Shown here: piece by piece, positions 1-5,227 of the stretch | Position numbering within the stretch: the first letter of the stretch is position 1 | Layout: each line of letters begins with the position of its first letter | NCBI GenBank assembly: GCA_964487925.1 | Contig: CAZASZ010000082.1 | Coordinates: 1-6,004 of the forward strand | Direction of reading: 5' to 3' | From: RI-283 sp964487925 | GTDB taxonomy: Bacteria > Pseudomonadota > Gammaproteobacteria > SZUA-140 | DNA: 6,004 nt | The notes under the pieces: model-generated | The model's database searches: none | What the model saw: only the letters and a program-made list of their open reading frames with translations | What the model was told of the DNA's origin: nothing | Translations under genes and position numbers: made by a program

Positions 1-56
1 CCAATCGTTCCCACATTGACGTGCGGTTTCGTACGCTCAAATTTTGCCTTGGACAC
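1..56 (-). CDS. tuf: Elongation factor Tu, N-terminal fragment (cut by window edge)
   Basis: EF-Tu delivers aminoacyl-tRNA to the ribosome as a GTP complex in the cytoplasm. Only the first 18 codons and two bases of the next are inside the window. They read (V/M)SKAKFERTKPHVNVGTIG, the near-invariant EF-Tu N-terminus that leads into the GTP-binding P-loop, which lies outside. The start is GTG at 56-54. An in-frame TAG lies six codons upstream with no ATG, GTG or TTG between, and an AGAGGAAG purine run sits at ribosome-binding distance. The gene follows fusA after 48 nt, as the last cistron of the str operon. Many proteobacteria have two tuf copies; the fusA-linked one is usually called tufA, but copy number cannot be judged here. 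Identification is firm although the piece is short. Confidence 0.93.
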   Translation of the reverse strand, partial: MSKAKFERTKPHVNVGTI

Positions 57-77
57 TGCTTTCTTCCTCTTCTATGC

Positions 78-95
78 GTTTGTTTGGGAACAAAC
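78..95 (-). other. Small hairpin in the fusA-tuf spacer
   Basis: Positions 78-84 (GTTTGTT) and 89-95 (AACAAAC) form a perfect 7-bp inverted repeat around a 4-nt loop, between the fusA stop and the tuf ribosome-binding site. The stem is A/T-rich and no U-run follows it in the minus-strand transcript, so it is not a convincing terminator. It could mark RNA processing or insulate tuf translation from fusA; that is inference. Confidence 0.4.
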
Positions 96-104
96 CCAGG
101 TTAA

Positions 105-2204
105 TTACGAATTCTTTTTAACAATGGCGTCTGAAACGGTCGACGGCGCCTCTGCGTATTTAGCGAATTCCATGCTGTAGCTCGCCCTTCCCTGCGTCGC
201 GGACCGTAGATCGGTCGCGTAGCCGAACATCTCAGACAGCGGGACCTCGGCATGAATCTGCTTGCCTGCGGGTGAATCTTCCATCCCGGACAGAATGCCC
301 CGGCGACGATTGAGATCACCCATCACATCACCCATGTAGTCTTCGGGCGTCACAACCTCGACGCTCATCACGGGCTCAAGGATGGTCGGGTTCGCGTTTG
401 CAACGGCATCCCTGAAACACATGGAGCCGGCAATCTTAAACGCCATCTCGCTAGAGTCAACATCGTGATACGAACCATCGAACAATGTAACCCGGCAGTC
501 CACAAGCGGGAAACCAGCGATAACGCCGTTTTCCATCTGCTCCTGCACGCCCTTGTCGACCGACGGGATGTACTCTCTGGGCACGGCGCCACCAACAATT
601 CCGTTGACAAACTCGTATCCAGTCCCGGCGGGCAGAGGCTCTAGTCGCAACCAGACGTGGCCATACTGCCCTCGCCCGCCGGACTGGCGCACAAACTTGC
701 CTTCCTGCTCTACCGTCTTGCGAATCGCCTCACGATAGGCCACCTGAGGCGCTCCGACGTTAGCCGCAACGTTAAATTCACGCTTCATACGATCGATGAT
801 GATATCGAGATGAAGCTCGCCCATACCCGAGATGATCGTCTGGCCGGACTCCTCATCGGTATGAACACGGAAAGACGGGTCCTCCTGGGCCAGCTTGCCC
901 AGTGCAATACCCATCTTCTCCTGATCGGCCTGTGTTCGGGGCTCAACGGCCACCGAGATCACTGGCTCGGGAAACTCCATGCGTTCCAGCGTGATCACAT
1001 GGCTCTGATCACACAGCGTCTCACCGGTGGTAACATCCTTTAGGCCGATGGCTGCGGCAATGTCACCGGCGCAGACTTCTTTAATCTCTTCACGGCTATT
1101 GGCATGCATCTGCACCAGACGGCCGATACGCTCCCGCTTGCCCTTAATCGGATTGTAGACGGAGTCACCAGAACAAATGACTCCCGAATAGACCCGAAAA
1201 AACGTCAATGAACCGACAAATGGGTCGGTGGCAATCTTAAATGCCAGCGCTGCAAAAGGCTCTTCGTCCGAGGCGTGGCGCTCAGCGTGCGTCTCGGCGG
1301 CATCATCGAGCACACCGTTGATCGCCGGAATATCGATAGGGCTCGGCATATAATCGATGATCCCATCGAGCATCGCCTGTACGCCCTTGTTCTTAAACGC
1401 CGAACCACAGAAGGCCGGGACTATCTCACACGACAAGGTGCGCGCGCGCAGCCCCTTCTGTATCTCTTCTGCCGATAGAGGCGCGCCTTCAAGGTATTTA
1501 TCCATGAGTTCATCATGGCCCTCGGCGGCACTTTCGACCATGTGCTCGCGCCACTCTTCACACTCGGCGACCATATCTGCCGGGATATCGCGCTCTTCGA
1601 AGGCCATCCCCATATTGGCCTCTCCCCAGTAAATGCCCTTCATCTTGATCAGGTCAATAACACCTTCAAAGGTATCTTCGGCGCCGATCGGTAATTGAAC
1701 CGGCACCGGGTTGGCCCCCAGGCGGGTTTTAACCTGATCAATCACGCGCAAAAAGTCGGCGCCGGCGCGGTCCATCTTGTTGACGAAGGCAATCCGTGGA
1801 ACACCATACTTATTAGCCTGGCGCCACACCGTCTCAGACTGGGGCTCTACGCCACCAACGGCGCAAAACACGGCACAGGCGCCATCAAGCACACGTAAGG
1901 AGCGCTCTACCTCGATCGTGAAATCGACGTGTCCCGGCGTATCAATAATATTGATACGATGCTGCGGATACTGCTTCTCCATACCTGACCAAAAACAAGT
2001 GGTCGCGGCAGAGGTAATCGTGATTCCCCGCTCCTGCTCCTGCGCCATCCAATCCATGGTCGCAGCACCATCGTGAACCTCACCAATCTTGTGGGAGACC
2101 CCGGTGTAATAGAGCACGCGCTCAGTCGTCGTCGTCTTGCCTGCATCGATGTGCGCCATGATGCCGACATTGCGATAACGTTCGATTGGAGTTGCGCGGG
2201 CCAC
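105..2204 (-). CDS. fusA: Elongation factor G
   Basis: EF-G is the cytoplasmic translational GTPase that drives tRNA-mRNA translocation and, with ribosome recycling factor, splits ribosomes after termination. The 699-residue product is full length for the family (about 700). Visible GTPase motifs are G1 AHIDAGKT (17-24), the switch I threonine in RGITITSAA (59-67), G3 DTPGH (88-92, with His92 as the catalytic histidine position), G4 NKMD (142-145) and G5 SAFK (268-271). The domain IV signature GRGQYGHVW lies near 509-517. The start is GTG at 2204-2202: an in-frame TAA lies three codons upstream with no other start codon between, and AGGA (2217-2214) sits 9 nt before it. The gene follows rpsG by 26 nt and precedes tuf by 48 nt, as expected in the str operon. 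The C-terminus ends in a normal Lys-rich tail and no frame damage is seen. Confidence 0.98.
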   Translation of the reverse strand: MARATPIERYRNVGIMAHIDAGKTTTTERVLYYTGVSHKIGEVHDGAATMDWMAQEQERGITITSAATTCFWSGMEKQYPQHRINIIDTPGHVDFTIEVERSLRVLDGACAVFCAVGGVEPQSETVWRQANKYGVPRIAFVNKMDRAGADFLRVIDQVKTRLGANPVPVQLPIGAEDTFEGVIDLIKMKGIYWGEANMGMAFEERDIPADMVAECEEWREHMVESAAEGHDELMDKYLEGAPLSAEEIQKGLRARTLSCEIVPAFCGSAFKNKGVQAMLDGIIDYMPSPIDIPAINGVLDDAAETHAERHASDEEPFAALAFKIATDPFVGSLTFFRVYSGVICSGDSVYNPIKGKRERIGRLVQMHANSREEIKEVCAGDIAAAIGLKDVTTGETLCDQSHVITLERMEFPEPVISVAVEPRTQADQEKMGIALGKLAQEDPSFRVHTDEESGQTIISGMGELHLDIIIDRMKREFNVAANVGAPQVAYREAIRKTVEQEGKFVRQSGGRGQYGHVWLRLEPLPAGTGYEFVNGIVGGAVPREYIPSVDKGVQEQMENGVIAGFPLVDCRVTLFDGSYHDVDSSEMAFKIAGSMCFRDAVANANPTILEPVMSVEVVTPEDYMGDVMGDLNRRRGILSGMEDSPAGKQIHAEVPLSEMFGYATDLRSATQGRASYSMEFAKYAEAPSTVSDAIVKKNS

Positions 2205-2230
2205 AATTATTTATCCTGATTACCGTCAGC

Positions 2231-2704
2231 CTACCAGCGGTAATGCGAGAAGGCCTTGTTGGCCTCGGCCATGCGATGCGTATCCTCACGCTTCTTGACG
2301 GCCGAGCCACGATGCTCAACGGCATCGACAATCTCGCCGGCAAGCCGCAGACCCATGGACTTCTCTCCACGCTTGCGCGCAGCATCTACGAGCCAACGCA
2401 TCGCCAAGGCCTGGCCACGATCACCACGAACCTCAATGGGCACCTGATAGGTCGCGCCACCCACACGGCGAGACTTGACCTCGACAAGCGGGCGAATATT
2501 ATCCAACGCCTGCACGAACGCGTCTAGAGGCTCGCCCGCTTTACGCTTCTCAGAAACCTGATCAAGGGCGCCATAGACGATCGTCTCTGCGATCGACTTC
2601 TTGCCGCTCTCCATAACCATATTGATGAACTTGGCCAACACCTGGTTCCCGTACTTGGGATCCGGTAGAATTTCACGCTTGGCAACAACTCTTCTTCTAG
2701 GCAT
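2231..2704 (-). CDS. rpsG: 30S ribosomal protein S7
   Basis: S7 nucleates assembly of the 3' major (head) domain of 16S rRNA and sits near the E and P sites. The 157-residue product has the usual bacterial length of about 156. It begins with the typical MPRRRVVAKREILPDPKYG and contains KVxxRRVGGATYQVPIEVR-type rRNA-binding sequence in the middle. It ends in the conserved KKREDTHRMAEANKAFSHYRW-type tail. The ATG at 2704-2702 is preceded by a modest GGGA Shine-Dalgarno sequence 8 nt away. The gene lies 36 nt after rpsL and 26 nt before fusA. In E. coli, S7 is the translational repressor of its own operon and binds the rpsL-rpsG intercistronic RNA. Here that spacer is much shorter, so the same mechanism cannot be assumed. 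Confidence 0.98.
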   Translation of the reverse strand: MPRRRVVAKREILPDPKYGNQVLAKFINMVMESGKKSIAETIVYGALDQVSEKRKAGEPLDAFVQALDNIRPLVEVKSRRVGGATYQVPIEVRGDRGQALAMRWLVDAARKRGEKSMGLRLAGEIVDAVEHRGSAVKKREDTHRMAEANKAFSHYRW

Positions 2705-2740
2705 AAAAACTATCCCGCAATAAAGGCGAACTGATCTCGA

Positions 2741-3115
2741 TTAGGACTTGGGCCGTTTGGCACCGTACTTTGAACGACCCTGCCGACGACTGGCGACACC
2801 GGAGGTGTCCAATGTTCCGCGAACCGTGTGGTAACGCACACCAGGAAGATCCTTGACACGGCCCCCGCGAATCAGGACCACCGAGTGCTCCTGAAGGTTG
2901 TGGCCCTCGCCACCAATGTAGGTCGTGACTTCCATGCCGTTGGTCAGCCTGACACGAGCCACTTTACGAAGCGCCGAGTTCGGCTTCTTCGGGGTCGTGG
3001 TGTAGACACGCGTACAAACGCCTCGTTTCTGCGGGCAGCCCTCCAGGGCAGGCACGGTGCTCTTTGCCACCTTACGAGCGCGCGGTTTGCGTACCAGCTG
3101 ATTGATTGTCGCCAT
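2741..3115 (-). CDS. rpsL: 30S ribosomal protein S12
   Basis: S12 lies at the decoding centre of the 30S subunit and controls accuracy. The 124-residue product has the same length as E. coli S12 and aligns by eye without gaps. The conserved loops TTPKKPNSALRKV (40-52) and GGRVKDLPGVRYHTVRG (84-100) are intact. Lysines are present at the positions where streptomycin-resistance substitutions commonly occur (43/44 and 88 counting Met1), so the sequence looks like the sensitive wild type. Asp89, the residue that can be beta-methylthiolated by RimO, is also present. The start is ATG at 3115-3113, with a strong GGGGA Shine-Dalgarno sequence at 3128-3124. This is the first cistron of the str operon, with its promoter about 130 nt upstream. 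Confidence 0.98.
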   Translation of the reverse strand: MATINQLVRKPRARKVAKSTVPALEGCPQKRGVCTRVYTTTPKKPNSALRKVARVRLTNGMEVTTYIGGEGHNLQEHSVVLIRGGRVKDLPGVRYHTVRGTLDTSGVASRRQGRSKYGAKRPKS

Positions 3116-3123
3116 TTAGAATA

Positions 3124-3165
3124 TCCCCGTACGAAAAACAAGTCCGGGTACCCGTACGCAAGGGA
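3124..3165 (-). promoter_or_regulatory. Potential rpsL leader hairpin covering the Shine-Dalgarno sequence
   Basis: In the minus-strand RNA, TCCC (3165-3162) can pair with GGGA (3127-3124) and CGTACG (3158-3153) with a second CGTACG (3133-3128). This gives 10 bp with a 3-nt bulge and a 19-nt loop. The 3' arm is the rpsL ribosome-binding site (GGGGA, 3128-3124), so the fold would hide it. The loop holds the palindrome CGGGTACCCG overlap (3154-3145), which could form a competing small fold. Complementarity is seen directly; a regulatory role, such as autogenous control by an operon product, is inference. Confidence 0.4.
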
Positions 3166-3211
3166 ATCCTCAATAGCGTGGGCACACGGACATGGAAAAA
3201 TGTTCTAGTTG

Positions 3212-3237
3212 CGCCGGATCACATTTAGGGATCGGCG
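3212..3237 (-). other. 5'-proximal hairpin of the str leader RNA
   Basis: In minus-strand RNA, CGCCGATC (3237-3230) pairs with GATC-C-GGCG (3220-3212), giving 8 bp with one bulged C and a 9-nt loop. It lies within a few nucleotides of the predicted transcription start (about 3240). A hairpin at the extreme 5' end can slow mRNA decay. No clear U-run follows directly, although a U5 run occurs some 12 nt further on (3200-3196 region), so weak attenuation cannot be excluded. Confidence 0.4.
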
Positions 3238-3247
3238 AAGAGGCGAG

Positions 3248-3276
3248 ATTTTAGGGACAATATGGAGGACTGTCAA
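3248..3276 (-). promoter_or_regulatory. Sigma-70 promoter of the str operon
   Basis: Read on the minus strand, a perfect -35 box TTGACA (3276-3271) is separated by exactly 17 nt from a -10 box TAAAAT (3253-3248), a 5/6 match to TATAAT. Transcription would start near 3242-3240, leaving a leader of about 125 nt before rpsL. The stretch after the -10 box is CTCGCC, a G+C-rich discriminator of the kind found at promoters repressed by ppGpp/DksA in proteobacteria. Stringent control is therefore plausible but inferred. No other promoter of comparable quality was seen between the upstream gene and rpsL. Confidence 0.85.
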
Positions 3277-3366
3277 GGACTGCCGGAAAATTGTTTGTGG
3301 CGCTCACGGGTTGAGCCGAGCATCACGGCTTGAATCATGTCGGGCTGGACAAACATCCGTGGCCCC

Positions 3367-3415
3367 TAATAAATCCATCGTCCCGAACCAGTAGGATATG
3401 GGTCCGGGACGACGA
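3367..3415 (-). terminator. Rho-independent terminator for the heme-porin gene
   Basis: Positions 3415-3401 and 3389-3375 pair in minus-strand RNA over 15 bp, with an 11-nt loop (3400-3390). The core CGTCCCG/CGGGACG is strictly Watson-Crick. The three remaining positions (3413/3377, 3404/3386 and 3415/3375) are G-U pairs in the minus-strand transcript but A-C mismatches in the plus-strand one, which argues that the minus strand is the one transcribed. The 3' flank is AUUUAUUA (3374-3367), an interrupted U-tract. It lies about 95 nt after the stop codon at 3511 and about 90 nt before the str -35 box, separating the two units. Confidence 0.7.
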
Positions 3416-3423
3416 CTGCAAGA

Positions 3424-3441
3424 CATCGCTACTCAGCGACG
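3424..3441 (-). other. Small hairpin in the 3' region of the heme-porin gene
   Basis: In minus-strand RNA the arms 3441-3435 and 3430-3424 pair over 7 bp (core TCGCT/AGCGA plus one G-U and one C-G) around a 4-nt loop. As in the terminator hairpin, the non-Watson-Crick position is a wobble only in the minus-strand transcript. It stands directly upstream of the terminator stem. Confidence 0.4.
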
Positions 3442-3461
3442 CTATATATACCTATATATAC
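3442..3461 (-). repeat. Tandem TA-rich decamer (2 copies)
   Basis: The ten bases CTATATATAC (plus strand) occur twice head to tail, at 3442-3451 and 3452-3461. On the minus strand a TCGACA box at 3470-3465 stands 16 nt before TATATA (3448-3443), which resembles a weak sigma-70 promoter (5/6 and 4/6 matches). It might equally be only an A/T-rich spacer between two hairpins. Confidence 0.5.
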
Positions 3462-3473
3462 TGTTGTCGACGA

Positions 3474-3498
3474 GGCCTAGGCGCATTGCGCACAGGCC
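3474..3498 (-). other. G+C-rich hairpin just after the heme-porin stop codon
   Basis: GGCCT/AGGCC and GCGC/GCGC arms form an 11-position stem in minus-strand RNA, with one G-U pair, one mismatch and a 3-nt loop (3487-3485). It starts 12 nt after the stop codon. No U-run follows, so it is more likely an RNA 3'-end stabilising structure or a pause site than a terminator by itself. Confidence 0.4.
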
Positions 3499-3510
3499 AC
3501 CACAGGTTTA

Positions 3511-4836
3511 CTAGTAACCGATCGCCAGATTCAACGATGTAAGCTGATTACCTGCTCCGCTTGCACCGCCCGCCAGGGGTAGTGGCGAGGGGTTTTCTGA
3601 GTCATGAGCACCGCCCTTAAAAACGGTATGGATCAGACTCATCTGCACGTTATCAGTATAGATATAGGTCAACGCCAGGGTGAGTGTGTCATCGCGACTC
3701 CAATTGGTCTGTCCGTTGTCTGCGCGCCGGTATGCAAACTGCACGGTACCCCGACCATTGTTGATGACGCCAGCCTCTATCGCTAGCGAGGCCGCCCATT
3801 TTCGGTCAGGGTTCGGGTTATACAGGTTGGGAAGATCGTTGGCAGCAGTCTTGGGCGCGATGCCGTAGCCAAAGTAGACGCCCAGAGGGACATCTCCCAA
3901 GAGGCCCTGAATTTGAGCATCCAGCATGTAGGCTTTGGTGCGTACGGGGGTGGCCGTACCGGCGTCTACAACTGACGCCTCGCCAGAAATAACCTGTAAG
4001 CCAAAGCCGGTATCCCAGCCAAACAACATCGGGGTAAGCGCGGCGCGAACGTAGGCGGAGTTAGCCTCCTCGGCGGCCGGATTATCGCTGTAGAGCGTAA
4101 TATGGTTCGGCGACCAGCGTGCCAATGTTACGAAACCCAAGGTCGATTCAGCATAGCCGCCGATGCCCTCTGCATCACCACCATAGTCGTTATACGTCGT
4201 TCCAGCGCCCACCTGAATATACTGAGAGGCGGACATCGCCGTTGGATGCACGAGGTTCATGACTTGGTTGCCGACAGCGCCCGTATTCAGGGTTTCGAAG
4301 GCATAGGCTGGCCCAAGTCCCGACGTAAATGGCACCAAGCCAAGGCGCCATTCGTCATTCAACTGATAGGTCAAGGGCAGTTTCAGACTGGCCAGGAATC
4401 CTGCGCCGGAAGCAGCGCCGCCACCGCCAAAATCGCCTTCGACCAAAGCCCCCATATACTCGTTGACCCTGCCTCCGATAAATAAAGAGGTTTCGGCAGG
4501 GATCGACAACTCGCCATTGTTGGAGGTGACTTTCCCTGCGGCTTTCGAGCCATTCGACTTTTGATAGCGGATATTCGTAAATAGCGCCATATTCAAGGTG
4601 CTCGGTAGCGAGAAATGCTCGCTCTCGATATTTGGCGTGCCGCTCATCGAAAACCCGGTGCCTTTGAAAGCGCGCCCGAAACTATTCAGCATTGGGAAAT
4701 GCTGGAAGTGGCAGGTATTACAGGCAACGCCAATCTGACGAGCAAACGCGGGAACTGCCTGTACAGATACCGGGAGCGACCCGAGTAAGGCAAAAATCCC
4801 CACCCAGATCGAAAAACGTTTCGTGGACCAGCTCAT
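3511..4836 (-). CDS. Exported monoheme cytochrome fused to a putative outer-membrane porin (Cyc2-like architecture)
   Basis: The product has 441 residues. Residues 1-27 are a Sec signal peptide (basic MSWSTKR, then a hydrophobic core) with a likely VQA|VP cleavage site. A single c-type heme site CNTCH (39-43) follows at once, inside PAFARQIGVACNTCH and before HFPMLNSFGRAFKGTGF. No second CxxCH is seen. The rest has alternating polar and hydrophobic stretches, many Gly, Tyr and Asn residues, and ends LNLAIGY with a terminal aromatic, all typical of outer-membrane barrels. Cyc2 iron oxidases have this layout, length and ARQ-CxxCH-FP-FGR-FK spacing, so a porin that conducts electrons through its heme is the best model. 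Donor and exact family are not proven. The ATG at 4836 was chosen because GGAGG (4847-4843) lies 6 nt upstream; the TTG at 4842 abuts that site. The gene is monocistronic on this evidence, with its own terminator. Confidence 0.72.
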   Translation of the reverse strand: MSWSTKRFSIWVGIFALLGSLPVSVQAVPAFARQIGVACNTCHFQHFPMLNSFGRAFKGTGFSMSGTPNIESEHFSLPSTLNMALFTNIRYQKSNGSKAAGKVTSNNGELSIPAETSLFIGGRVNEYMGALVEGDFGGGGAASGAGFLASLKLPLTYQLNDEWRLGLVPFTSGLGPAYAFETLNTGAVGNQVMNLVHPTAMSASQYIQVGAGTTYNDYGGDAEGIGGYAESTLGFVTLARWSPNHITLYSDNPAAEEANSAYVRAALTPMLFGWDTGFGLQVISGEASVVDAGTATPVRTKAYMLDAQIQGLLGDVPLGVYFGYGIAPKTAANDLPNLYNPNPDRKWAASLAIEAGVINNGRGTVQFAYRRADNGQTNWSRDDTLTLALTYIYTDNVQMSLIHTVFKGGAHDSENPSPLPLAGGASGAGNQLTSLNLAIGY

Positions 4837-5227
4837 ATCCAACCTCCAGACTTTCTATGCATGTCATCCAGAATCTGTTCGCGACACGCTATGAAGTAAT
4901 GAGATTTGAGAATATTTATGACTGCTTCGGAATATCCCTATAAGAATCAAGTCGTTTCATTGTGAGTTATCGACCGACGATGGCAATGCTGAAGAAATGC
5001 TTAAGTGAGAGGGACATACCGATTCCACACCCGATGTGAGTGCGCTTGCGATGCGTCGATACAGTCGATGCACAGCTCTACAACCTTTGGAGACGCGCTC
5101 ATATCCATGAATGGCTGCCCCAACGCTTCGAGGCAGTAGATAGAGAACATCGCCAACCATCGGGGGGTCTGGACGATGCGCCGGTTCAGGGATATTGTGT
5201 ACCGAGCTTCAGCGAAGGAGTCCCGAC
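4837..5227. other. Divergent intergenic region, no convincing gene
   Basis: This 391-nt stretch separates the minus-strand heme-porin gene from the plus-strand hydrolase and should hold both promoters. The part next to the heme-porin gene (about 4890-4950) is A/T-rich, as promoters often are, but I found no pair of boxes good enough to call. A TATAAG at 4939-4944 (plus) has no fair -35 box. Two 67-codon open frames (5040-5243 plus, 4957-5160 minus) lack ribosome-binding sites and recognisable sequence. Clear ribosome-binding sites exist only at the two edges. Confidence 0.6.
5055..5072. repeat. Two 9-bp near-identical tandem units (GTCGATACA/GTCGATGCA)
   Basis: GTCGATACA (5055-5063) is followed directly by GTCGATGCA (5064-5072), 8 of 9 bases identical, in the region shared by the two divergent genes. 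Direct repeats with a 9-11 bp period can be regulator sites, but two units of this length could arise by chance. Confidence 0.3.

Noticed and set aside
657..1043. 128-codon open frame on the plus strand
   Set aside because: It lies wholly inside fusA in antisense and has no recognisable protein sequence; fusA is intact and conserved.
2828..3208. 126-codon plus-strand open frame over rpsL and its leader
   Set aside because: It is antisense to rpsL and reflects the codon pattern of that gene; no ribosome-binding site or known family.
3474..3498. Hairpin after the heme-porin stop codon as the terminator
   Set aside because: There is no U-run after it; the stem at 3375-3415 with AUUUAUUA behind it is a better terminator.
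4840..4842. TTG as start of the heme-porin gene (adds two residues)
   Set aside because: It touches the GGAGG site with no spacing, whereas ATG at 4836 has a 6-nt spacer.
4957..5160. 67-codon minus-strand frame in the intergenic region
   Set aside because: The ATG at 5160 is preceded by a C-rich run without a Shine-Dalgarno sequence, and the product resembles nothing known to me.
5155..5186. Possible AACCATCG/CGAT-GGTT stem in the hydrolase leader
   Set aside because: Two 4-bp segments split by a 5-nt bulge are too weak to call.
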